Shown here: one piece after another, positions 8,886 to 16,445 of the stretch | How positions within the stretch are numbered: position 1 is the first letter of the stretch | Layout of the letters: every line of letters begins with the position of its first letter | Assembly (NCBI RefSeq): GCF_017569225.1 | Contig: NZ_CP071868.1 | Coordinates: 2,604,001 to 2,668,000, forward strand | DNA from: Pengzhenrongella sicca | GTDB lineage: Bacteria > Actinomycetota > Actinomycetes > Actinomycetales > Cellulomonadaceae | DNA length: 64,000 nt | Direction of reading: 5' to 3' | Made by a program: the position numbers and the translations under genes | The notes under the pieces: generated by a model | Told to the model about the DNA's origin: nothing | The model's input: the letters and a program-made list of their open reading frames with translations, nothing else | Database searches by the model: none

Positions 8886-9365
8886 ACCGGCCGGTTGGCC
8901 GGCGGTGACGGCCAGCCGCCGCTCGGGATCCAGCGTGAGCAGGATCGCCAGGGACAGCTCGGCAAGGCTCGCAACCCCGGCATCGTCGAGCCCGGCGAGG
9001 ATGAGGCGACGTGCGGCGTCGTCGTACCGGGGCCGCACGTCCTCGTAGGCGCGCGCGCCGGCCGTCGTCAGCACCGCATTGGTCGCGCGACCGTCCTCCG
9101 AGCACGCGACTCGCAGCACCAAGGACTTACGCTCCAGGCCCGTCACCACCCGCGACAGCCTCGGCAGCGTCGCGTTGGTCCGCGCCGCCAGCGCCGTGAG
9201 CCTGAGCCGATGCGCGTCAGCCTCGTGGAGCGCACCGAGGAGCGTGACCTCGAACGACGTCAGACCTGAGCCGGCGAGCTCGCGGTCGAGCGACGCGGGC
9301 AGGAGCTCGAGCAGCGCGTGCAGGCGCGCGACAGCGAGGCGCTCGTGCGTCCGCAACTCGTCCAT
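8880..9365 (-). CDS. MarR family transcriptional regulator
   Basis: A 161-residue regulator with the winged helix in LRLTALAARTNATLPRLSRVVTGLERKSLVLRVACSEDGRATNAVLT. It is divergent from the NAD(P)-binding protein gene at 9469, and a perfect inverted repeat lies between them (9382-9401). By position it should repress itself and that divergent gene. Its end overlaps the end of the convergent dehydrogenase gene. Confidence 0.88.
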   Translation of the reverse strand: MDELRTHERLAVARLHALLELLPASLDRELAGSGLTSFEVTLLGALHEADAHRLRLTALAARTNATLPRLSRVVTGLERKSLVLRVACSEDGRATNAVLTTAGARAYEDVRPRYDDAARRLILAGLDDAGVASLAELSLAILLTLDPERRLAVTAGQPAGS

Positions 9366-9381
9366 CCCCGCACCCTACGGG

Positions 9382-9401
9382 ATGGTTGCATCCACAACCA
9401 T
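9382..9401. promoter_or_regulatory. perfect inverted repeat, MarR operator
   Basis: ATGGTTGCATCCACAACCAT has two perfect 7 bp arms (ATGGTTG and CAACCAT) around six bases. It starts 17 bp before the marR start codon on the minus strand and lies 68 bp before the divergent GTG at 9469. Size and position fit a MarR dimer site controlling both genes. Confidence 0.7.
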
Positions 9402-9468
9402 TCTATGAAAGGTTGAGCGCGCAAGTACTTTCATCGCCGCGACGCGGCACCGGCAGAGAGGCGCGACC

Positions 9469-10041
9469 GTGACCAGCTTCACCATCATCGGGACCGGCAC
9501 CATGGGCAGCGCGATCGGCGGCGTTCTCGCCAGCGGCGGAAGCGACGTCAATCACGTCGCCCACGCGGACATCACGCCGCTCACCGGTGACGTCGTCGTC
9601 CTCGCGGTGCCCTTCCACGCCATCGACGAGATCGTGGGCGCCTACGGCGACCAGCTCGCCGGCAAGATCGTCGTCGACATCACCAACCCGCTCAACTTCG
9701 AGACGTTCGACTCGCTCGTGGTCCCGGCCGACAGCTCCGCCGCGGCCGAGATCCAGGCGAAGCTGCCGGAGAGCATCGTCCTCAAGGCGTTCAACACCAC
9801 CTTCGCCGCGACGCTCGCGAGCAAGAAGATCGGCGCGCTCGCGACGACCGTGCTGATCGCGGGCGACGACGCCGACGCCAAGCAGGCGCTCGCCGACGCG
9901 CTCGTCGCCGGCGGCGTCGAGGCGATCGACGCCGGCGCGCTCGTCCGTGCGCACGAGCTGGAGGCGCTGGGCTTCCTCCAGCTCACCCTCGCCGCGGGCG
10001 AGAAGCTCCCCTGGACCGGCGGCTTCGCCGTCGTCCGCTGA
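9469..10041 (+). CDS. NAD(P)-binding protein, F420-dependent NADP reductase-like
   Basis: A 190-residue Rossmann protein starting MTSFTIIGTGTMGSAIGGVLASGG, with VVVLAVPFHAIDEIV, KIVVDITNPLN and the FNTTFAATL block typical of NADPH-dependent F420 reductase relatives (COG2085 type). The stretch between strands 1 and 3 is shorter than in true F420 reductases, so the cofactor partner is uncertain. The start is GTG. It is probably repressed by the divergent MarR protein and may be co-transcribed with the esterase 14 bp downstream. Confidence 0.75.
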   Translation: MTSFTIIGTGTMGSAIGGVLASGGSDVNHVAHADITPLTGDVVVLAVPFHAIDEIVGAYGDQLAGKIVVDITNPLNFETFDSLVVPADSSAAAEIQAKLPESIVLKAFNTTFAATLASKKIGALATTVLIAGDDADAKQALADALVAGGVEAIDAGALVRAHELEALGFLQLTLAAGEKLPWTGGFAVVR

Positions 10042-10055
10042 TCGCACGACGACTG

Positions 10056-10694
10056 ATGAGAACCCGAATCCGTGACACCCGGTCGGCCGGTTGGGCCCAG
10101 GGCCCCGCACCCGTCCTGCTGCTGCTGCACGGCTACGGCTCGAACGAGAACGATCTGACGCAGCTCGTCCCCCACCTGCAGCTCGGGCTGCCCTGGGCGT
10201 CCTTGCGGGCACCGATCGAGCTCGGCAGCGGGGCCGCCGCCTGGTTCACGATCACGACGCCGGGCAGCCCGGACCTCGGGCCGGTCGCCGAAGCCACCGC
10301 GGCGATCTGGGACTGGGTCGATGCCAACCTCGACCCCGCCGCCCCCGTCGTCCCGATCGGGTTCTCGCAGGGAGGGCTCATGGTGACCCAGCTGCTGCGC
10401 ACCCGCCCTGCGCGCGTGCTCGCGCCGGTCGTGCTCGGCGGCTTCGTGCTCGGCGCACCCCAGCCGGCCGATGACGAGCTGGCCGCGTACCGGCCGGCGG
10501 TGTTCTGGGGGCGGGGCTCGCAGGACACCGTGATCGCCGCCCACGCGGTGGCCCGGACCGAGTCCTGGCTGCCCGATCACACGACCTTGACTGCCAAGGT
10601 CTACCCCGGGGTGGGGCACGCGATCGGCGCCGACGCGATCGTCGACGTGCGCGACTTCGTCACGGCGAACGTCGGGGTCGCCCATCGCGGCTGA
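10056..10694 (+). CDS. phospholipase/carboxylesterase-type alpha/beta hydrolase
   Basis: A 212-residue alpha/beta hydrolase. VLLLLHGYGSNENDLTQLV is the oxyanion segment of the YpfH/carboxylesterase family, GFSQGGLMVTQLL holds the nucleophilic serine, DTVIAAHAV the acid region and PGVGHAIG the catalytic histidine. No signal peptide, so cytoplasmic. It hydrolyses short-chain esters by family knowledge. It follows the reductase-like gene by 14 bp, likely one transcript. Confidence 0.85.
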   Translation: MRTRIRDTRSAGWAQGPAPVLLLLHGYGSNENDLTQLVPHLQLGLPWASLRAPIELGSGAAAWFTITTPGSPDLGPVAEATAAIWDWVDANLDPAAPVVPIGFSQGGLMVTQLLRTRPARVLAPVVLGGFVLGAPQPADDELAAYRPAVFWGRGSQDTVIAAHAVARTESWLPDHTTLTAKVYPGVGHAIGADAIVDVRDFVTANVGVAHRG

Positions 10695-10736
10695 GGAGCG
10701 ACTCGCGGACCTGACGGAGTGCCGCTCTCCCGGATA

Positions 10737-10748
10737 GTTCATCAGAAC
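10737..10748. promoter_or_regulatory. small inverted repeat before the cmtR-like gene
   Basis: GTTCATCAGAAC is a short palindrome (GTTC and GAAC around ATCA) ending 15 bp before the ATG at 10764, in an AT-richer patch. It could be the ArsR-family operator overlapping the promoter. It is short, so chance is not excluded. Confidence 0.35.
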
Positions 10749-10763
10749 CTGTACTGTTGTGCC

Positions 10764-11093
10764 ATGAACACCGTGACGGTGACACACACGTCGGCGCTCG
10801 CGCGGCTGGGACATGCGCTGTCCGACGAGACCCGGGCGAGCATCCTCGTCGCGCTGCGTGAGGCGCCGGCCTACCCGTCGGACCTCGCGGACGCCCTGGG
10901 GGTCTCGCGACAGGTGATGTCGAACCAGCTCGCGTGCCTGCGCGGGTGCGGCCTGGTCGAGTCGATCCCAGACGGTCGGCACGCCTGGTACCGCTTGACC
11001 GACGCCCGCCTCGCACCCGCGCTGGGCGACCTGCTCGCCCTCGTCCTCGCCGTCGATCCGAGCTGCTGCGGCCCGGACTGCACGTGCGTATGA
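10764..11093 (+). CDS. cmtR: CmtR-type ArsR family metal sensor
   Basis: A 109-residue winged-helix repressor: ALARLGHALSDETRASILVALREAP, then the recognition helix with SRQVMSNQLACLRGCGLVES. The CLRGC pair matches Cys57 and Cys61 of mycobacterial CmtR, which bind Cd(II)/Pb(II), and the C-terminal tail DPSCCGPDCTCV supplies more cysteines, as in CmtR's third ligand Cys102. Metal binding should release DNA. Start chosen at the inner ATG because the CmtR homology begins there. Its stop overlaps the CDF transporter start (ATGA). Confidence 0.85.
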   Translation: MNTVTVTHTSALARLGHALSDETRASILVALREAPAYPSDLADALGVSRQVMSNQLACLRGCGLVESIPDGRHAWYRLTDARLAPALGDLLALVLAVDPSCCGPDCTCV

Positions 11094-11779
11094 GCTCGGT
11101 GCCCGTCCGTCCCAGGCCGCCCGAGCCGAGTCGCCGGGAGACCTTGGAGCGGCGCATCCGCTGGGTCGTGGCGGTGACCATCGGCTACAACGTCGTCGAG
11201 GCGGTCGTCGCGCTGGTCGCGGGGCGCAACGCGTCGTCGTCCGCGCTCATCGGGTTCGGGTTCGACTCCGTCGTCGAGGTGCTGTCGGCGGCGGCGGTCT
11301 CCTGGCAGTTCGCCGCCACAGACCCGGAGGCCCGCGAGAAGACCGCCCTGCGCACCATCGCAGTGTCCTTCTTCGCGCTCGCGGGCTTCGTGACCGTCGA
11401 TGCAGCCCGCTCGGTTCTGGGTGGCGTCAGCGCCACTCACTCCCCCGCCGGGATCGTGCTCGCCGCCGCGAGCCTGGCTGTCATGCCGGCACTGTCGTGG
11501 TTCGAGCGCCGCACCGGACACGAGCTCGGCTCCGCCTCTGCCGTCGCCGACTCCGCGCAGACCTTGATGTGCTCCTACCTGTCTGCCGTCCTCCTCGCCG
11601 GGCTCGTCCTGAACAGCGCCCTCGGATGGTGGTGGGCCGATCCGCTCGCGGCCGTCGTCATTGCAGCGTTCGCGGTCCGCGAAGGCATCGAAGCCTGGCG
11701 CGGAGACGCCTGCGTGACGCCCTTGGGCCATCCCGCTCCGCCGGCGGGGACGATGCCTGAGCGCCGGCCCCGTCGGTAG
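11090..11779 (+). CDS. cation diffusion facilitator (CDF) family transporter
   Basis: A 229-residue protein with about six membrane segments. GFGFDSVVEV in helix 2 and SAVADSAQTLMCSYLS in helix 5 carry the paired Asp/His-type metal positions of CDF transporters, which export Zn, Cd, Co or Fe against protons. The usual cytoplasmic C-terminal domain is essentially missing, as in the short CDF forms often linked to cmtR-like genes. It is translationally coupled to that regulator by a 4 nt overlap, so a thiophilic metal such as Cd or Pb is the likely substrate. Confidence 0.85.
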   Translation: MSSVPVRPRPPEPSRRETLERRIRWVVAVTIGYNVVEAVVALVAGRNASSSALIGFGFDSVVEVLSAAAVSWQFAATDPEAREKTALRTIAVSFFALAGFVTVDAARSVLGGVSATHSPAGIVLAAASLAVMPALSWFERRTGHELGSASAVADSAQTLMCSYLSAVLLAGLVLNSALGWWWADPLAAVVIAAFAVREGIEAWRGDACVTPLGHPAPPAGTMPERRPRR

Positions 11780-11958
11780 CTCGGAGCCACGGACTCCGGT
11801 GACGTACTACTCGGGGCTCCGCTTCACGACCTCAGCCGACGCAGTCGCCGCGGCGCGGCGCTCCGTGCCCCGGCTTCCTTGCCCGCTGGTTCCCACCGCG
11901 TGGACATCACGCTGCCGACGGCACGTTCTCACCGATCCTCCGGTGCCGCTGGGGTCCG

Positions 11959-12414
11959 TCAATCCAGGCGCCAGGTTGCCAGCGCCGCACCGGTGTCCGA
12001 GAGCACGAAGAGCAGTGCCGCGAGGGACCCGATCATCAGAGCGAGCAGAGCGAGCGATTTGCGCACCCGCTGCGGGCCCGGGCGCTGCCACAGCAGCGCC
12101 AGCGAAACTCCGCCGAACCCGACCCCGCTGGCCGCCACGATGGGGAGAAGCGCCAGGCCGATCAACCCCGCCAGCTGGGTCAGGCCGGACCACGCGGCCT
12201 GCGGCCAAAGGTCTTTCGGGTCGTGGGCGCCGCTCGCCACCTCCGTGAGCGGGAGGTGGTGCAGGCCATTGACGTAGTAGGGAACCAGCACGCCGATCCC
12301 GTACAGGCTGATCGCAACGACGACCGCGGCGGCGAGGCCAGAGATTCCGCGCCAACTCGTGATCGTCCTCGCGGTGCCGGCGGTCACCTCTGACGTCCCG
12401 CTATCGAGCGACAT
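11959..12414 (-). CDS. hypothetical membrane protein
   Basis: A roughly 151-residue protein with three hydrophobic segments (VVVAISLYGIGVLVPYYV near the N-terminus, LAGLIGLALLPIVAASGV, and ALLALMIGSLAALLFVLS). No family recognised. The ATG at 12414 was chosen; a TTG at 12450 would add 12 residues. It follows the small gene at 12466 by 51 bp, possibly in one transcript. Confidence 0.6.
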   Translation of the reverse strand: MSLDSGTSEVTAGTARTITSWRGISGLAAAVVVAISLYGIGVLVPYYVNGLHHLPLTEVASGAHDPKDLWPQAAWSGLTQLAGLIGLALLPIVAASGVGFGGVSLALLWQRPGPQRVRKSLALLALMIGSLAALLFVLSDTGAALATWRLD

Positions 12415-12465
12415 GGGTTGATCGTGGCGGACAGCCGCGCGCGAGGACAAGGTGAGCCAGGCCGG

Positions 12466-12783
12466 TCAGTCGAGGTAGGCGAGCTCCTGCCCGGTCGGTG
12501 CGGCGTTCGTGCGGTGCGTCGAGGCGCTCGCCCAGGTCATCTGACGCGCGACGTCCTCACTTCGGAACCACTCGAAGTGGTCGCAGCGGGGTAGGTCGTG
12601 GGCGTCACGCCAGGTCACCATGACGTGTGTCGGAGTCCAGCGCAGCGCCGTCGCTGCCTGCCATTCCTGCGTCGCGTCGGGCCAGCGCACCCGTACCAGG
12701 ACAGGGATCTCGCCCATGCGCCGTAGCGGCGCCTTGCTGGGCACCTCACCGTTGGTGACTCTCCGGCGGGGATTCATCGACAT
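12466..12783 (-). CDS. small hypothetical protein
   Basis: A 105-residue protein. After a basic N-terminus (MSMNPRRRVTNGE) it has IPVLVRVRWPDATQEWQAATALRW and a Trp-rich block ending CDHFEWFRSEDV, which suggests a small beta-barrel. No known domain recognised. GGAGG sits 6 bp before the ATG at 12783, which decides the start over upstream in-frame codons. Confidence 0.6.
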   Translation of the reverse strand: MSMNPRRRVTNGEVPSKAPLRRMGEIPVLVRVRWPDATQEWQAATALRWTPTHVMVTWRDAHDLPRCDHFEWFRSEDVARQMTWASASTHRTNAAPTGQELAYLD

Positions 12784-12915
12784 GGTGCGCCTCCTGTGCG
12801 ATCGCGATATCGCCTCAGGGTGAAGGGCGTGAGTGAACGCCGCGCGACCGGCCGAGATCACCGGCGTGAACACCGTGAGTGGTTCGAGATCGAGCAACGC
12901 GGACGTGGTGTGTCG

Positions 12916-13386
12916 TCAGTGCCGTGGAGATGGCGGCAGGTACTCGAGGTGGACGGGTCTGTCGAAGTCGCGGGTGACCCGCCAGGCCCCGCCCTTCTCG
13001 GTGACGCGCACTTCGGTGGTGATCACGCCCGCGGATCGGCCGGCGACGAGCAACGCTGCGAAGACCTCGCCGTGGGTGCACAGCACCCACGGCGCCTGCT
13101 CATGGTCGAGCAGCCACTGAAGGAGCCGGTCGACCTGGGTGTCTTTCGCGAGCAAGCCGGCGTCCTGGACCCGCATCCCGCGAGCACGGGCGAGAGGCGC
13201 GAGGCTCTGCTGGCAACGAACGGTCGGACTGGCCCACAGCGTGTCGACCCGGTCTCCGGCCAGCGCGACAACCAGCGACACCGCCTGGGCGTGTCCGCAC
13301 CGAGACAGGGGTCGCAAACCGTCGTCACGATGCCACGAGGCCTTGGTTCCGGCGTGGGCGTGGCGGACGAGAATCACGTGCTTCAC
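12916..13386 (-). CDS. SixA-like histidine phosphatase (paralog 2)
   Basis: A 156-residue paralog of the protein at 749-1222. It starts at GTG with VKHVILVRHAHAGTKASWHRDDGLRPLS and retains the second catalytic histidine in LCTHGEVF, plus RVTEKGGAWRVTR and LEYLPP at the end. Nucleotide similarity remains high across the whole gene. It lies 77 bp downstream of the tetR-like gene in the same direction and could be part of that transcript, though the gap leaves room for a separate promoter. Confidence 0.88.
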   Translation of the reverse strand: MKHVILVRHAHAGTKASWHRDDGLRPLSRCGHAQAVSLVVALAGDRVDTLWASPTVRCQQSLAPLARARGMRVQDAGLLAKDTQVDRLLQWLLDHEQAPWVLCTHGEVFAALLVAGRSAGVITTEVRVTEKGGAWRVTRDFDRPVHLEYLPPSPRH

Positions 13387-13463
13387 CCTAGCCACGCGCG
13401 ACCCACGACACTCCGCGATCGCGGCCGCACGGTGGCCTCGATGACGCCGGGCGGGCTCGCCGC

Positions 13464-14066
13464 TTACCCGAGGTACGGCGCGAGCACGACGCGCAGCAGG
13501 CGCGCACCGTCGTCCGCGGCCGGGTCCGGGTCGTCGAGCTCCACGAACGCGAACCACGTCTCGGCCAAGATCCAGACCGCCTGCACGAGATCGGCAAGCT
13601 CGTGGTCGCCGATCGGCCGAATCGTTCCGTCCGCACGCCATCGACGTGCGATCGCCATGAACGTCGCGAGGCGGCCGGCCCGAACAACCTTGTACTGCGC
13701 GGCCAGCACCGGGTCCGCGTGCAACAACCCGAGCAGGTCACGGCCCAGGAAGGCGTAGCGGCGGGTCAGCTCCGCGCCCGCGGCGAGCCGATCGAGGAGA
13801 TCATGCGGCGACAGCTCGACCGCATCATGAGCACCGGCCGCCCAGGTCACCTCGTACTCGGCCACGAGCCGCGCATACAGCTCGCGGACGATCTCGTCCT
13901 TGTCTCGAAACCAGTAGTACAGATTCCCGGGGCTGACGCCCGCCGCGGCGGCGATGTGGTTGGTCGTGACCGCGGCACTGCCGCTGGTGTTGAAGAGGTC
14001 AAGGGCGGCATCGAGGATGCGTTCGAGCGTCCGTCGCGCTCCCGGGGTCGTCGGCGCACGCAGCAT
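13464..14066 (-). CDS. TetR/AcrR family transcriptional regulator
   Basis: A 200-residue repressor. The N-terminal helix-turn-helix is RTLERILDAALDLFNTSGSAAVTTNHIAAAAGVSPGNLYYWFRDKDEIV; GNLYYWF is the recognition helix. The C-terminal half is a ligand-binding helical domain of unknown specificity. The start at 14066 is only 3 bp from the palindrome at 14070, so the repressor should block its own gene. A matching palindrome precedes the Acg-type operon upstream (15672) and the gene at 1417. The three minus-strand genes 15663-13464 are tightly spaced. Confidence 0.9.
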   Translation of the reverse strand: MLRAPTTPGARRTLERILDAALDLFNTSGSAAVTTNHIAAAAGVSPGNLYYWFRDKDEIVRELYARLVAEYEVTWAAGAHDAVELSPHDLLDRLAAGAELTRRYAFLGRDLLGLLHADPVLAAQYKVVRAGRLATFMAIARRWRADGTIRPIGDHELADLVQAVWILAETWFAFVELDDPDPAADDGARLLRVVLAPYLG

Positions 14067-14068
14067 CC

Positions 14069-14440
14069 CTAGAGCGTACGCTCTAACGTGCTCCGACTCG
14101 ACGTCACCCCGACGTGACGTCGCGACACATGGCCGCCGAGCGGCCAGCCGACGGCCAGGCACAGTACGGCGATCAGGGGCGTGACCAGGCTCGTCCACGT
14201 CCAGATGGCAAGGGGCAATGATCCGATCGCGAGGAGCACGAACGCTGCTGGCCGCGGACGCGTCGCGACGACAAGCGCAACTGCAGCAAGAAGCGCGAGC
14301 GCGCCGAGGACTCCCCACGCGATCGCGACGCCCGACGAGGCGATCCCCACTGCGACGCACAGGCCGGCGAGGACGCCGATCAGCGCACAACGCCACATCA
14401 GCGCGACACGGGCAAGCGTCACGGCTTTCGGCGAGCTCAT
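14069..14440 (-). CDS. small hypothetical membrane protein
   Basis: A 123-residue protein with about four hydrophobic helices (ALIGVLAGLCVAVGIAS, GVLGALALLAAVALVVA, FVLLAIGSLPLAIWTW, LIAVLCLAVGWPLGG). Its ATG overlaps the stop of the Acg-family gene by 4 nt, so the two are translationally coupled; its stop codon overlaps the operator in front of the tetR-like gene. Function unknown; it may help anchor or supply electrons to the exported oxidoreductase, which is a guess. Confidence 0.75.
   Translation of the reverse strand: MSSPKAVTLARVALMWRCALIGVLAGLCVAVGIASSGVAIAWGVLGALALLAAVALVVATRPRPAAFVLLAIGSLPLAIWTWTSLVTPLIAVLCLAVGWPLGGHVSRRHVGVTSSRSTLERTL
14070..14087. promoter_or_regulatory. candidate TetR operator, copy 2 (autoregulatory)
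   Basis: TAGAGCGTACGCTCTAAC: the core TAGAGCGTACGCTCTA is a perfect 16 bp palindrome. It lies immediately upstream of the tetR-like start codon (14066) and overlaps the end of the preceding gene, an ideal place for autorepression. Same half-sites as copies at 1327 and 15672. Confidence 0.75.
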
Positions 14441-15663
14441 CGGAGGACGCTCTCGGCAGGCCGGCGCGGGCTGAGCAGGCCGGCCGAGGTGGGGTAGCCG
14501 ATGCGGAAGGTCATGACGGGCTTCCGCTGCCCGGGGAGCAACCCGGCCATCGCCGTGGTGAACTCTGGTTCGAACCCGGCCGACCGTTCCCGGTCGATGC
14601 GCTCGGGCACCTGGCACAGCGGCTGCATCGCGAGCCCCAACGACGTCGCGGACAGCTGCATGCGCTGCCAGGACCGGCCCGCGTTCAACCGTTGCACCCG
14701 GTCCAGCGGGTCGTCGACAACGAGGGCACCGAAGGCCGCCGCCGTGGGGATCTGGGTGTCGCGTGTTCCGCGTAGCCAGCCGTCGTTGTTCTGGTCCCGG
14801 GAGACGGGCACGATCTTCGATAGCGCTCGGATCACTGGCGACTGCCCAGAGGGGTCGATCGTGATCCCGTCCTTGCGCTCTTGGATCTCCTGCCAGTCCG
14901 TGCGGTACCAGGCGAAGTCGTCAGCCGCCTGCTCCTCGTCGGCGATAATCGCTTTGGTCGCTCCGATCGTGAGGGCACCGAACGCCTCCTTGTCGTGCGC
15001 ACTGGTGAACCACACGAGCTGGGTCGCAGGTGCATCAACGAGCGCGGCGAGTGCCGCAAGGCGCGCGCCGGCGACCGGTCGTGCCGTGTCGTACGCGCCT
15101 CGGTTGGTGTGGCGGGAGGCGAGTGCGTCGAACATCGCCGACCCGACCGGCGTCGTCGAGGTCAGGTCAACCCGTGCCACGTGGGCTGCGTCTGCCGAGT
15201 CAGGAAGCACCGTGACTGTCGTCGTGAAGCCGTTCGGGAGGCCCGCCTGGACGAGGTTCTCGAGGCAGCACCCCAGCGAGATGTCCAGCTCCCGGCTAAG
15301 TGGATCCATCGCGCCGATGGAGCGCGCGCCATCTGCGAAGAGATCGATGTGACTGTCCGCGACCCGGAACGTCCACGGCTGCGTGTTGTGCGCATTCGCG
15401 GCGAGCACCGCAGCGCGAACCAACGCGAGCCTGTCGCCCGCGCGGGCCTGCGACTCGTCCCAGGCCGCATACGCCGGCCCTGTGCCGGTCGCGAACACTC
15501 CGCCGTCAACTGCCCGCCACGTCAGCCCCGCAGCGCCAGCGACGGCGAGCGTGCCAAGCCCCAGGCCAGCAATCCCCAAGAACTGCCGCCGATCCAGAGC
15601 GCCAGGGCGCACCCCTCGCCTGCTGTGACCTGGTCGCACACTGGCACTTCCGCTGGAGTACAT
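14437..15663 (-). CDS. Tat-exported Acg family FMN-binding oxidoreductase
   Basis: A 408-residue protein. A twin-arginine signal, RRQFLGIAGLGLGTLAVAGAAGL, spans residues 26-48, so the folded flavoprotein is predicted outside the membrane or membrane anchored. The rest matches the Acg family of nitroreductase-like proteins: AVLAANAHNTQPWTFRV, PLSRELDISLGCCLENL, SRHTNRGAYD and SLGLAMQPLCQVPE. Acg proteins are FMN-binding nitroreductase relatives whose substrate is unknown. The gene begins 9 bp from a TetR-type palindrome and leads an operon with a membrane protein and the TetR repressor. Confidence 0.85.
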   Translation of the reverse strand: MYSSGSASVRPGHSRRGVRPGALDRRQFLGIAGLGLGTLAVAGAAGLTWRAVDGGVFATGTGPAYAAWDESQARAGDRLALVRAAVLAANAHNTQPWTFRVADSHIDLFADGARSIGAMDPLSRELDISLGCCLENLVQAGLPNGFTTTVTVLPDSADAAHVARVDLTSTTPVGSAMFDALASRHTNRGAYDTARPVAGARLAALAALVDAPATQLVWFTSAHDKEAFGALTIGATKAIIADEEQAADDFAWYRTDWQEIQERKDGITIDPSGQSPVIRALSKIVPVSRDQNNDGWLRGTRDTQIPTAAAFGALVVDDPLDRVQRLNAGRSWQRMQLSATSLGLAMQPLCQVPERIDRERSAGFEPEFTTAMAGLLPGQRKPVMTFRIGYPTSAGLLSPRRPAESVLR

Positions 15664-15671
15664 GCGCTAAT

Positions 15672-15689
15672 TAGAGCGCTAACTCTAAC
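15672..15689. promoter_or_regulatory. candidate TetR operator, copy 3
   Basis: TAGAGCGCTAACTCTAAC has the same half-sites as copies 1 and 2 with one mismatch in the right arm. It lies 9 bp upstream of the ATG of the Acg-family gene (15663), so it would control the whole minus-strand operon. Confidence 0.65.
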
Positions 15690-15743
15690 TGAAGTCCAGT
15701 CGCTGCGCCCCATCCCCCGGGTCGACCGGGGTGGATGGCCAGT

Positions 15744-16394
15744 TCAGCTGGCCAGTTCTGGGACCGGCACGGAGTCCACCTCGGCGGGCGCCCCGTGACC
15801 CGCGTAGTCGACGGCGAGGGCGACGACGCGATGACGGCCGTCGGCATGCACCTCGACGCTTGAGACACTGGCATTCGGCAACGGATACATCGGCCGCGGA
15901 TCGATCACCGACAGATACGCGCGCAGCGTCAGGCCGTGACTGACAACCAGGACGTTCCCGTGATCATGGCGACGCTCGATTCGAGCGAACACCGCGGTCA
16001 CTCGATGGAAGAACGTGGCGCCCGCCTCGCCGCCGGGAAGGCCTGCAAAAGTCCCGGCCAGCACCTGCGCATACATCCGCGCCGGGTTGTATCGCTCGAG
16101 CAGCGCGGACTCAGGTTGCTCTTCGAAGTCGCCGAAGTGGAACTCGCGTAGGTCTGGATCGACCACCACGGGGACTGGCGGGTGCAACGCAAGGATCTCG
16201 CGCGCGGTGGCCCGTGCGCGCCCGGACGGGCTCACGTAGGCGGCCACGAACGGCCGATCGGCGAGCTGAGCCGCCGTCGTGCGAACCCCTGCCAGTCCAG
16301 GAGCGGTCAAGGGCGAGTCGCACCATCCTTGAAGCCGCTGCTGGACGTTGAACTCTGTCTGTCCATGCCGCACCAGAGACAAGGTCAACGTCAC
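15744..16394 (-). CDS. histidine phosphatase family protein (phosphoglycerate mutase-like)
   Basis: A 216-residue enzyme of the cofactor-dependent phosphoglycerate mutase/PhoE-CobC type. LVRHGQTEFNVQQRLQGW carries the RHGQT catalytic motif, LREFHFGDFEEQP the conserved acid, and VLVVSHGLTLRAYL the second histidine. Probably a broad phosphatase rather than a glycolytic mutase. GGAGG lies 5 bp before the GTG at 16394; a GTG at 16406 overlaps that box and is less likely. Single gene. Confidence 0.88.
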   Translation of the reverse strand: MTLTLSLVRHGQTEFNVQQRLQGWCDSPLTAPGLAGVRTTAAQLADRPFVAAYVSPSGRARATAREILALHPPVPVVVDPDLREFHFGDFEEQPESALLERYNPARMYAQVLAGTFAGLPGGEAGATFFHRVTAVFARIERRHDHGNVLVVSHGLTLRAYLSVIDPRPMYPLPNASVSSVEVHADGRHRVVALAVDYAGHGAPAEVDSVPVPELAS

Positions 16395-16445
16395 CTGAAC
16401 CTCCACGAAGTTGTCGTCACGAGCTGCCCGTCCTGCTTCACGACG

